From Alteromonas mediterranea DE (GTDB taxonomy: Bacteria; Pseudomonadota; Gammaproteobacteria; Enterobacterales; Alteromonadaceae): a DNA stretch of 64,000 nucleotides. The notes beneath the pieces are model-generated. The model did no database searches, was not told where the DNA came from, and worked only from the letters and a program-made list of their open reading frames with translations. How positions within the stretch are numbered: the stretch's first letter is position 1; every line of letters begins with the position of its first letter. Made by a program: the position numbers and the translations under genes. Of this stretch, positions 31,723 to 40,292 are shown piece after piece. The DNA is taken from the NCBI RefSeq assembly GCF_000020585.3, contig NC_011138.3, positions 3,867,338 to 3,931,337 on the forward strand, given 5' to 3'.

Positions 31723-32680
31723 CCTTCCCCCCAAATAACACCATGCCCTTTGATGAGATTTCCAATAAACTGGAGACGATGGAAATCTCAAAATGAAAAA
31801 ACACTACCACGAAGATCAAATTATCAAGGCCTTCAAGCCGTAAGAAAACTTGTCGCCCGCTATTTGATTGATGTGTTTAAACTCAGTTAACGGGTGGCTT
31901 GTAAGCCTGCTGTTGTTAGCAGAACAGGATTTCGCTACTGCCAAAAAGATAACAGTTCGTTTACGTCTGCAGCAACAGGCGTCGCACAGTATCCGCGATA
32001 CGGCTATTTAATGCTTCAAGGTTTGCGCAAAGGAGAAGGCCTGGTTGTTAATCGCAAGCATACTTATCGCCTTTATACCGAAGAAGCGCTACAGGTATAC
32101 ACTTAGAAGCGTAAAAAGCTAGCACGACCAAGACAGCCGATAGAGTTGCCTTCAGCACCGAATCAACGCTTGTCCATTGATTTTGTTTCAGACCAACTAA
32201 GCTGCGGTAGACGGTTTCGTGTTCTGAACGTGGTTGATGACTTCTCTAGAGAAATGGTTGGCCAACTTGTGTCAGTTTCGATTAGCGGACGAGAAGTCGC
32301 CCGTTTTCTCAGCCAACTGATTGAGCTACGGGGAAAGCCTAAAAAGGTAATTAGCGACAACGGCACAGAATTCAGCAGCAAGGCGATGTTCTTCTGTAGT
32401 AAAGAAACAGGTATAGAAGTTGGATTTATCCAGCAGCCAGTCCTAAGCAGAATGCATTTGTCGAAAGCTTAAACGGCAAATTTAGAAATGAATGCCTGAA
32501 CCAACACTGGTTCAGAACTCTAGATGAAGCCAGATATGAAATTGATCTATGGCGCGAACATTACAATAACGTTCGACAACATAGTTCACTGAATTACCTG
32601 CCGCCTGTTGAGTATGCAAAATGGCTAGCATAATATAAAAAATCTCATCGAGAGAGTGGTGCTAGTTCAGGGAGAAGATC
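31723..32680 (+). mobile_element. Decayed IS3-family insertion sequence
   Basis: The ends are imperfect inverted repeats of about 40 bases: the left end reads CTTCCCCCCAAATAACACC, the right end (reversed) CTTCTCCCTGAACTAGCACC, and both continue into GATGAGATTT. Inside is a tiny orfA stump (from ATG at 31793, stopped after 16 codons) and a broken DDE transposase. The element cannot move on its own. It sits where the two convergent glycan arms meet. Confidence 0.8.
31793..32633 (+). pseudogene. IS3-family transposase remnant
   Basis: The first codons encode MKKHYHEDQIIKAFKP followed by a stop. The sequence then jumps to orfB, where VARYLIDVFKLS-stop-RVACK, the LSIDFVSDQL and VISDNGTEFSS blocks of the DDE catalytic core, and later FVESLNGKFRNECLNQHWF and HYNNVRQHSSLNYLPP can be read in changing frames. 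Nonsense codons near 31890 and 32104 and a frameshift near 32447 break it. Most of orfA is deleted. Confidence 0.85.
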
Positions 32681-32907
32681 AGATGTTCGCTTCCGATTTA
32701 CTGTGTTCATTAATGCAGGTCATCACATATTCGAACACGTTGAGTTCATCATTAGCTTTAGCGGTTTCGATGATGCTTTAGAGAAGTCTGGACGACTCAC
32801 TTCTCTTCGTTGTTATTGCTGCATGGTTATTCTCCTTAACAAAAAGAGAACACCATGCCGTAGCTAACTTATGAATTAAATGTGGGGATTGTCGGACGGA
32901 CACGCGC

Positions 32908-33003
32908 ACTGAATTATATGCCACCTGTTGAGTATGCGATACAGGCAGCATAATATGAAACATCTCATCGAGAAAGTGGTGCTTGTACAGGGGAAAGGTC
33001 AAT
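32908..33003 (+). mobile_element. 3'-end fragment of a second IS3-family copy
   Basis: The segment repeats the end of the neighbouring IS (ACTGAATTATATGCCACCTG, AGTATGCGATA, CATAATATGAAACATCTC, GTGGTGCTTGTACAGGGG) with scattered differences. It is the last codons of orfB plus the right inverted repeat of a separate, related element. Confidence 0.75.
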
Positions 33004-33072
33004 AACCGTCAAATTCCCTTGGTAATTAGCGGATACGAAAGAATCGCTTGGTGTTAACAGCTGAGAAGAACT

Positions 33073-33138
33073 TAGCTCAAATCTAATCTGACAGCGGCTC
33101 TTGAAAAAACGGGGATCTGTCAGATCAAATCTGAGCTA
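33073..33138. repeat. 22-bp imperfect inverted repeat
   Basis: TAGCTCAAATCTAATCTGAC at 33073 pairs with GTCAGATCAAATCTGAGCTA ending at 33138, with 20 of 22 arm positions matching around a 22-base centre. It lies after the stop of the minus-strand methyltransferase gene and could act as a terminator or be the remnant of a small mobile repeat. Confidence 0.65.
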
Positions 33139-33178
33139 GTACAAATTAGGCGAGGTTTACAGAAGCTTTAAACTTGAG

Positions 33179-33967
33179 TTACTTTAAAGCATGCTCACTA
33201 CCATAAGACCTTTTTAATTTTTGGTCTTTGGAAAGAAGTTCTCTAAAATACCACTTGTCTGCACCCAAAGAATAGTTCTTATGAACGCTTTCTCTATGCT
33301 CAGCTACAAGAAACTGTTCGGGGTGAATTACAGATAGAATTGGATTAACCAACGTGTTTGCAGGTAGCAACTCTAAAACTTTATTTCGAACGAACAACAT
33401 ACAATTTTGCTTGTACCACCAACATACACGACTATCGTACCAGATATCAGCACGAAGCAAGTCTACGGGGATGAACTCTTGTTCACGAAAAAATCTGGCC
33501 CAATACTCTAACCAATTCTCATTGATATGCCCATGCCCCCCTTGATAGGGGATAGCCGCAGAGAACAATACAATATCGGAAGTTGATGTTAGCTTGGTTA
33601 CAAAATCTGAGGCGACCTCTTCAGGTAAATGCTCTGCGACCTCGAGTGACATAGCAAGGTCAAATTTTTCTCCAGGAATATTAGCTCTTGATGGAATAGA
33701 TAAGTCATTTGGCAGAAATTCATCTTGCTTTATCATCAGACGATCTCTAGGGACGTATTCGCCATCTGTACCACAGACATGCTTAAAGCCCACTTCCTTT
33801 GCAGCAGCAAGCCAGCTCCCAACTCCACATCCAAAATCAATTATCGAGTTCTGTTGTATTTTTACTCCGAGTTTTTGTCTTAGCAAAGCTAATACAACAA
33901 GAGCGCTTTCATAACTTTCCTTGCATTGTAAGTCATAAAAAGCGTCATTGTAGATACTTTTTTCCAT
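33179..33967 (-). CDS. SAM-dependent methyltransferase
   Basis: The 262-residue class I methyltransferase has the SAM-binding motif IIDFGCGVGSWLAAA near residue 42-56, an acidic position after GTDGEYV, motif II LAMSLEVAEHLPEE near 105, and a later aromatic region. It would add a methyl group to a small substrate; in a glycan locus, sugar O-methylation is the usual inference. It is the last gene of the minus-strand arm, beside the IS scar. Confidence 0.8.
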   Translation of the reverse strand: MEKSIYNDAFYDLQCKESYESALVVLALLRQKLGVKIQQNSIIDFGCGVGSWLAAAKEVGFKHVCGTDGEYVPRDRLMIKQDEFLPNDLSIPSRANIPGEKFDLAMSLEVAEHLPEEVASDFVTKLTSTSDIVLFSAAIPYQGGHGHINENWLEYWARFFREQEFIPVDLLRADIWYDSRVCWWYKQNCMLFVRNKVLELLPANTLVNPILSVIHPEQFLVAEHRESVHKNYSLGADKWYFRELLSKDQKLKRSYGSEHALK

Positions 33968-34022
33968 AATACTTTATCCTTAATAGCCCTTTAAACGGGA
34001 GAAATTAATTTAACTACCTGAT

Positions 34023-34544
34023 TTACAACTTACTTCTCAAAGATTCAATATATCGATAAACAGCTGTTTCACTTGACATCAAATTGAGAAAATAGCTTAA
34101 GTCGTCTTTAGCCTTGGCTTCAGCAAATACCTTTTCTCTCATTACAGACATTTTACGACGCTGACGAAGCAACTCTACTCTCCAGTAGGTTAGGTTAACC
34201 TTTTTAGGGTCAATTCTTTTACTTGGAAAGCTGCGTCCTTCCTGTTCATCATCTTGCGTTCTAACTACTAATCCATGTCTTCTATGTGAAATACCACCGA
34301 ACTGAGTCTGTATAATTTCATTTAAGAATAAATTCTCGGTAGTTAGTTCACCGCGTGCACCACCATTTTCGAACAGCTTAGTTAATTCTGGATTCCTAGA
34401 TAAGGCTATGTTACTTCCTCTTCACTCGTCGCCAAAAACGATATCTGCAGTCTCAGCGGAAATGTCGTCGCAATAATTACACGCATTAGGTTGAAAGAAA
34501 GCATATCTCCAATCTGTATAACAAGCTCGACGGTTACGCAGCTC
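34023..34544 (-). pseudogene. Remnant of an F420-hydrogenase beta-subunit (FrhB)-like gene
   Basis: Read on the minus strand, the frame gives CYTDWRYAFFQPNACNYCDD, then ADIVFGDE, a TGA stop (34422-34424), and a further 130 codons to a natural TAA. The cysteine pattern CxxC followed by ADIxFGD fits the C-terminal half of FrhB/FdhB-like iron-sulfur proteins, where family members usually have a tryptophan at the position now reading TGA. The 5' half of the gene is absent. Such genes often sit in exopolysaccharide loci beside pyruvyltransferases; none is present here. The family assignment is by motif only. Confidence 0.65.
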
Positions 34545-34598
34545 TCACTACTGCTTAAAATCGTAAAATTTTTGTTTATCTATATTATTATTTATTTT

Positions 34599-35462
34599 CT
34601 ATCCACTAGTTACAAATGCTTCTTTTATAGTTTCAAAACCAATCTCTTTGTACCTTGTAAAGCTTCGTTCAATAAACTGTGTTAGCGACAAAACATTTCC
34701 ACCACGAGAGTCTGGCTGCTTAAAAACCATTGGTAGCACTATATTAGCCTCATGGTATTCAGCAATTTCTTTGTAAACTGGCCACCACGCAGCGGTGCTG
34801 AGGTAGTTGGTAAAAAAGGCCGATGGGAATTCTGAATATGCGATCCCAGCATACTCGCATAATCTACATGTAAATTTATAGAGCACTTCGGGCGTAGGAT
34901 GATTCATAGTATATAAGGAGGGTTTAGACAACACTAACTGCAGGAACTCTTCACCAAATTGAATATCAGAAGATTTATCTCTAGCAAGCAGTTCACACTT
35001 GCTTTTGTTGAACTCCTCAAAAAAACCTAAATCTTTGTAAGTTTTTTCATTAAATAATGCAATAGTTTCTTCTACGCTAAATCCGCTAATGAAAGAATTT
35101 AAAACAATCTTTGAATGGTAATCACCTAACGGAGACAATATTCTCTTGCCCATCGAGCCAAGATAAGTGATATCGGGGTGAAAACCAGAAAAAAAAAGAT
35201 TTGTGATAGTAAAGACTTTAGCTTTCGCGACCGCTTTGAGTTTTAGCGTCGATATCTCACCGAATCTTTCACCTAAGTTGAAAGTGAAGATTACTGCATT
35301 TTCATCGTTAACTATTTCTTTGAGGTTTGTTAACGCTTTATTGTATTGCTCAGTGCCGAGTAAGTGAGCAGGTACATTTACGATTTCGCTACACCCAGAA
35401 ATTATTCTCATGTAGTTTGAGATTGCCTGAGTTTGACAGTTAGCAATAATTGCGATTTTCAT
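34599..35462 (-). CDS. WcbI-like polysaccharide acetyltransferase
   Basis: The 287-residue protein starts MKIAIIANCQTQAIS, the NCQ motif of the WcbI family, an SGNH-like fold that binds coenzyme A. Later features include NSFISGFSVEET and a C-terminal MNHPTPEVLYKF segment with a likely catalytic histidine. WcbI proteins act in capsule loci, probably as acetyltransferases. It is transcribed with the downstream methyltransferase direction but separated from it by the FrhB-like remnant, so cotranscription is doubtful. Confidence 0.75.
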   Translation of the reverse strand: MKIAIIANCQTQAISNYMRIISGCSEIVNVPAHLLGTEQYNKALTNLKEIVNDENAVIFTFNLGERFGEISTLKLKAVAKAKVFTITNLFFSGFHPDITYLGSMGKRILSPLGDYHSKIVLNSFISGFSVEETIALFNEKTYKDLGFFEEFNKSKCELLARDKSSDIQFGEEFLQLVLSKPSLYTMNHPTPEVLYKFTCRLCEYAGIAYSEFPSAFFTNYLSTAAWWPVYKEIAEYHEANIVLPMVFKQPDSRGGNVLSLTQFIERSFTRYKEIGFETIKEAFVTSG

Positions 35463-35537
35463 TATTTTCCTATATTTACGGCTTCGTGAAGAGTATCAAT
35501 GTTGCAAAAACGAATGCTCACGAAGTAGAGGCCAATC

Positions 35538-36674
35538 TCAAACCTCTATGTTAACCTCTAACAGCGTTTTATTGATTTTCTCAAGTGAACCAGCGACGTT
35601 GCCCCTCGGTGAAGACTTTTCAGCTTGAAGCCACTTTTTGACATCCTTTTCTACAAAAATTTTTGCTAAACACTTGTCTATGAGTATTTGACTGTTGAAC
35701 AATCGTGACACTCCGTAACGAAGCAAATCCCAGTCAGGGATAGTGATCCCTGTTTCGGGGCAATCTTTTCCTGCCACATTTAGGCCAAACACTAAAGTTC
35801 CAATGTCCAAGTACTCTAACGATTTAATTCGCTCTTTTAAGAAATTAACCGCTAATTTTGTACCAGTCCTTCTATTTAAAATAGTTACACGGGCTTTGAT
35901 TCGACCAAGTAACTGAAGGGTATGTAAAGCACTGCCTTCACTGAATACCAACTCTTCCGCTTGTGAATAGATTCGAAGTTGTTCCAACACTGAAACAGAC
36001 TCTGGCCTTAAAACCTTAAAGCCCAGTGAGCTAAATATGTCTTCAAGATAAGCTTCGCCAGCAATTTTACCGTGTTTCATTGCTGCTCTAGAAACATAAT
36101 ACTTCCCACCTTGTTTACAGTAGGTGTTTAAATTTAAGCTTACAAAGCGTTCTAAAACATTAAAGTAGCCGACGCTATTTGTTAATATTCCCGCTTGCTC
36201 AGCTTGAGGGGCCACAAACAACTTCTTGACCTTAATAGCCTCACTAACTATGACTACGTTAGACAGTGAAATCTTAAACCATTGAAATATATCTCTAAGC
36301 CACTGAGGTAAATCCCAGACTGTTTTAATTCCCGTCCGTGGGTGAACTGCAAAACATAGTTTCTTGTTATCACCGAGCTCATTTAAATAATATGGCAAAC
36401 GCATTAAAAAATCAGAAATCATATGCCCATAGTGCAGCGTTACAGGGCCACACCACAACAAATCAGCAGCTAATTCTTGGTATTTATTGGGGGCTACTGG
36501 AACTTCATCCGATGGTTTGCCCCCCCTGCAGTACCTTACTTCTAACTGACTTTCCCAGGTAGGAAATATAGGCCCGCCTCTATGAAAAGACATACCTCTC
36601 GGATTGTCTAAAAGCTCAGAAAATGGAACGACAATAATATTTTGAAATTCCTTTAATTCAGTCGAGAAAGTCAT
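35538..36674 (-). CDS. Glycosyltransferase family 61 (DUF563)
   Basis: The 378-residue protein shows GT61 features: GPVTLHYGHMISDFLMRLPYY near residue 75-95, GGKYYVSRAAMKHGK near 189-203, and VFSEGSALHTLQLL near 245, the DUF563 signature for an intracellular family of sugar transferases in bacterial capsule and LPS loci. It starts five bases from the stop of the upstream sulfotransferase and is likely coupled to it. Confidence 0.8.
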   Translation of the reverse strand: MTFSTELKEFQNIIVVPFSELLDNPRGMSFHRGGPIFPTWESQLEVRYCRGGKPSDEVPVAPNKYQELAADLLWCGPVTLHYGHMISDFLMRLPYYLNELGDNKKLCFAVHPRTGIKTVWDLPQWLRDIFQWFKISLSNVVIVSEAIKVKKLFVAPQAEQAGILTNSVGYFNVLERFVSLNLNTYCKQGGKYYVSRAAMKHGKIAGEAYLEDIFSSLGFKVLRPESVSVLEQLRIYSQAEELVFSEGSALHTLQLLGRIKARVTILNRRTGTKLAVNFLKERIKSLEYLDIGTLVFGLNVAGKDCPETGITIPDWDLLRYGVSRLFNSQILIDKCLAKIFVEKDVKKWLQAEKSSPRGNVAGSLEKINKTLLEVNIEV

Positions 36675-36679
36675 CGTGA

Positions 36680-37357
36680 TTAATCTTGCCCCAACATTTC
36701 GTACTGAAAAGTCGTGAAGTCACGCTCGTAAAAGCTATTGATCAATTGAGCGCTCTCAGATGAAAGTCCACTATAACTTTTTTCACCTGAACTCTCGTTA
36801 AGTTTCTTTACTTCCCTATTATTTCTATATGGCAAAGACAAAAGCTCTTTTATATCTTCAATACTAGACTCTAAGTTTTCTAGCTTGCCTACAAAGTTAA
36901 CTAGAAGATTATTATTTTTATCGCATAACCAGTGTGTTTGTGGAAAAAATATATTGTCTGGTCCAGGTCTTCGTTTCCAAACTTCTGAACGTACAAAGCT
37001 ATCGAAATCTTCAAAAGAAGAGAGCTTTTCTTTCAGGTCTTCAGGGGTTCCCCCCCATTGCCTTAAAAAATTAAAAGTCGATAGCAGTCTATCTGCTGGA
37101 TGCCGTACTATGGAAAAAGTAAAAAACCTTGACCAGTCTTTCGTCCCTAAAACGGCTTTAAGTTCATTGGCTGGTATATGCTTATAAAGCCCAAACTTAT
37201 TTCGATACAATGGCTGTAGCTTTTCGCCAAAAGCCGTCCCACCAATTTCAAGATCACAGTAGTTTGTATATGCAGAAAATGTATTTGTTACAGATGTACC
37301 GGCTGCCTTTGGTACATGAATAAATACAAATCCGAATGTATTGTTAATTATTGCCAC
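36680..37357 (-). CDS. Sulfotransferase family 2-like protein
   Basis: The 225-residue protein carries the 5'-phosphosulfate loop FIHVPKAAGTSV at about residues 12-23 and the 3'-phosphate motif FTFSIVRHPADRLLSTF near residue 79. This is the pattern of the Golgi-type carbohydrate sulfotransferase family (PF03567-like). The target is probably a sugar in the glycan made by this locus. Its start lies immediately after the stop of the large GT2-GT4 gene, so the two are probably coupled. Confidence 0.85.
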   Translation of the reverse strand: MAIINNTFGFVFIHVPKAAGTSVTNTFSAYTNYCDLEIGGTAFGEKLQPLYRNKFGLYKHIPANELKAVLGTKDWSRFFTFSIVRHPADRLLSTFNFLRQWGGTPEDLKEKLSSFEDFDSFVRSEVWKRRPGPDNIFFPQTHWLCDKNNNLLVNFVGKLENLESSIEDIKELLSLPYRNNREVKKLNESSGEKSYSGLSSESAQLINSFYERDFTTFQYEMLGQD

Positions 37358-40078
37358 TTATAACTCGTCCATTCGTACAGAGGTAAAAACCCCGACAGAT
37401 TCAAAAATTGTCCTCATCCTCTTAACACCGTTATGATAAGAGAAGTTTTCTCTTGCTAGTAATTCACTATTTTCGCTGAATCGCTTCCAAAGCGCTTCAT
37501 CATCGTAAAGTTTTATTACGGCTTTTACCCATTCTTCGGCTGTATTTGCGATTAACGTATTTATACCGTTCGTTAAACCAGTTCCCTCCGCTGCAACATC
37601 CGTTAGAACAGTTGGCGTGGCATAGGCTAATGCGTCCAATACTTTCCCTTTTATTCCCGCGCCAGAGAGAAGTGGCGCAATGAAAATACGATGCTCGTTA
37701 TAAACTTTATCTAGCGATTCAGCGAAACCTACTATATCGACATTATCACAAGCAAACTGTTTAAACTCCTTTGGCATTTTGCTGCCATATACAGTAAACG
37801 TAATGTCAGGTCTAACCGCCTTTAACTTAGGCATCACCTGTTCAACCATAAACTCTACAGCTTCAACATTTGGCTTGTGACCATAACCACCTAAAAATGC
37901 AATTCCACTTCTATCTGAGAAACCTTTGCCCGAAGGCTTTGGGTCGACTACCCATGGGGTTGTGTGCATGTTGCATGTTTTAGCTAAGTGGCTCGATATT
38001 ACAGCTTGTTCTGTAGTGTTGTACGTTAGAATAGCATCAACCGCTTCACACACCGCCAACTCTTCATCACGAGTTAATAATGCTTCATCCATTGCTTCTT
38101 GATCGTTTTTTAGAAGAGCCGCTCTCATTTCTCTTAGGAAATGGAGGTCGGCATTATTAAATAGAACAGGCTTATTTTCTGCTTTTATACGTTCTATGTA
38201 ATTTTTCGCTACTTCATAACGCGTTATATAGACCGCATCCATTTCCTCTAGTCTACGGTCTAAAACATCGTCCAATGAGTAATAAAAAGGAACGTAGAGC
38301 ACCTCTACTCCCATATTCTGTAGCTTTTTGGTATGAAGTCCCATAATGGCAAGATTTTGAGGCACAAAAGTAACCTTAAAACCAAGAGCTATCATCATTT
38401 CTATTTCTTTCAGCGCGGCATGGCTTCCTGCATCAACCCCTTCCATTGGTGTTGCATAATCGATTACTAGAACTCTTTGCTCAATGTTGCGGTCTTTTTC
38501 TAAATGTAAGTTTGATAACGAAGGTTTTGTACCGTGTTTGTAAGAGTTGAACCAAGCTCTTCGAAAAGTGGCTTCGTTTACTTTTTGGTATTGCTTTAAA
38601 CCCTTCGACACATCGGTTCCATGTGACTGACCTTCAAAATGAATTACTTCTGAGTGCGGAACGTAAAGTACTTTGTACCCTGCTTCTCTCACTTTGAATG
38701 ACAGATCAGTATCTTCATAGTAACAAGGCGCATATTCTTCGCTAAATCGACCTACCTTTTCCCAAACATTACGGGAAATGCACAATGCAGCTCCGGTAAC
38801 GTAATCGACTTGCCGGACATAATTCCAAGAGCAATCGTATGGATTAGCGTTTCTTCCAGCATTCCAAGGTTCACCGTTAGACCAGACTATTCCTCCAGCT
38901 TCTTGAAGAGTACCGTCAAGGTTCAACAATTTAGACCCCGTCATCCCAACACTTGAGTCAGCTTCATGCTGGCTTACAAGTTCGTCTAACCACAAGCTTT
39001 TCACCTCGGTATCGTTGTTTAAGAATACAATATAATCGCCTGATGCAATCTCTGTAGCCTTGTTACAACTTTTAAGAAAACGTAGATTCTCGGTGTTTCT
39101 AGAAACTTTGAGGTTAGTTATGATTTCTTCCGCTCGGCTAGTTTCGTCAGTAGAACAGTCGTCGGCTAGAATGACTTCATAAGGTGTTTTGTTGAAGGCT
39201 AATAATATTGAAGCGATGCAGTGATAAGTAAGTGAAAACTTATTATATGCGGGTACAATAATTGACACTTTAGGGTTTTCAAAGCTAGGCAAGGTTAGAT
39301 TAGGAAAGTTTTTTCGCCCCTCATAACCTTCTACTAACACATTATGCGCCGTACTTAAGCTCTCAATATCTACTTTTCTCTCTTTATCATGCAACTGAAG
39401 AGTTAATGATTCGTATCTTGCGTCTGCACTCGGAGGTTTACTGATATAATGGGGAATTCTTCTACTATGGTTCAAATACTCCCATGGGGTGAGCACAGGG
39501 TCGCCCTGAATTTCTAGCTTTCCACAAAACCCTGGCTCACCATATATGAAGGCCACAACGGTGTGTTTTGCATTATCTAAAAACTTTGCAGGAACGTATA
39601 TATAACCAAAGCTAGTGTCTTTGGAGCTATCGCATTCGTAATGACCTATTATCTCATTTGCTACCCTGAACGCTAGGGTGAAGACCCCTTGAGTCACTTG
39701 CTTGTTTCGAATGATAAAAGATAACTTGTTGCCGACAAGGCTTTCTAAAGCAACTGCAGCTCGACTAAGCGTATTTGAAACTTTAAATGCAGAGGTAGCG
39801 ACTTTTTTATCCGTGGCTTTATCCTTGATTACGATCGCACTTTCTTTTCTCAAAAGTTCATTGTTCAGGACTAGACTAAAACCGTGCGCCCCTTTATTGA
39901 TATTATTTACAATTAAGTCCTCTCGGAACTCATTCGCCACTCCAGTCCCTAGTAACTGACCAGCTTCATCGCATGCTACGATCTCTAGTGGATTTTCATC
40001 ATCTAAGTTCGCAGCCCAACCTCTCAAGATTCCGCCTTCAAAACTATCTATGTGGCCTGCCAAATTTTTATTTGTCAT
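37358..40078 (-). CDS. Large GT2-GT4 fusion glycosyltransferase
   Basis: The 906-residue protein has three parts. Residues 1-105 form a small domain (GHIDSFEGGILRGWAANL) of the kind found at the start of many large glycosyltransferases. About 265-480 is a GT2 domain, with VSIIVPAYNKFSLTYH, LADDCSTDET, the DxD in FLNNDTEV, and a GAALCISRNVWEKVG loop. About 555-900 is a GT4 domain, with VLVIDYATPMEGVDAG, FLGGYGHKPN and APLLSGAGIKGKVLDALAYATPTV. One polypeptide would thus add two sugars in sequence. The next sulfotransferase gene follows without a gap. Confidence 0.85.
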   Translation of the reverse strand: MTNKNLAGHIDSFEGGILRGWAANLDDENPLEIVACDEAGQLLGTGVANEFREDLIVNNINKGAHGFSLVLNNELLRKESAIVIKDKATDKKVATSAFKVSNTLSRAAVALESLVGNKLSFIIRNKQVTQGVFTLAFRVANEIIGHYECDSSKDTSFGYIYVPAKFLDNAKHTVVAFIYGEPGFCGKLEIQGDPVLTPWEYLNHSRRIPHYISKPPSADARYESLTLQLHDKERKVDIESLSTAHNVLVEGYEGRKNFPNLTLPSFENPKVSIIVPAYNKFSLTYHCIASILLAFNKTPYEVILADDCSTDETSRAEEIITNLKVSRNTENLRFLKSCNKATEIASGDYIVFLNNDTEVKSLWLDELVSQHEADSSVGMTGSKLLNLDGTLQEAGGIVWSNGEPWNAGRNANPYDCSWNYVRQVDYVTGAALCISRNVWEKVGRFSEEYAPCYYEDTDLSFKVREAGYKVLYVPHSEVIHFEGQSHGTDVSKGLKQYQKVNEATFRRAWFNSYKHGTKPSLSNLHLEKDRNIEQRVLVIDYATPMEGVDAGSHAALKEIEMMIALGFKVTFVPQNLAIMGLHTKKLQNMGVEVLYVPFYYSLDDVLDRRLEEMDAVYITRYEVAKNYIERIKAENKPVLFNNADLHFLREMRAALLKNDQEAMDEALLTRDEELAVCEAVDAILTYNTTEQAVISSHLAKTCNMHTTPWVVDPKPSGKGFSDRSGIAFLGGYGHKPNVEAVEFMVEQVMPKLKAVRPDITFTVYGSKMPKEFKQFACDNVDIVGFAESLDKVYNEHRIFIAPLLSGAGIKGKVLDALAYATPTVLTDVAAEGTGLTNGINTLIANTAEEWVKAVIKLYDDEALWKRFSENSELLARENFSYHNGVKRMRTIFESVGVFTSVRMDEL

Positions 40079-40292
40079 CGTATTCCCTACAAACTATTTG
40101 TTCTTTACTACAAGAGGCTCTGCGTATTGAAAAACCGGAGTTCAACTCGTTTTTCCAAAAACAAAAGTACGATAGTCTATTCGTATGTACTGTGTTCTTC
40201 AATAATAACGTTGAACTGCACTTACAGTGGCTCTCGCTTATTTTAACTTAATATAAAAAAGGAAAAGTCAATCGGATTTATTTCTGGTAACT

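Noticed and set aside
31894..32472. Two separate hypothetical genes in the IS zone
   Set aside because: Read together they are pieces of one broken IS3-family transposase with stops and a frameshift.
32778..33002. Minus-strand frame of 74 residues near the second IS fragment
   Set aside because: It spans the IS end fragment and intergenic DNA, with no family pattern or ribosome-binding site.
34491..34685. Plus-strand frame of 64 residues
   Set aside because: It overlaps the FrhB-like remnant and the end of the WcbI-like gene on the other strand and is hydrophobic by AT-richness only.
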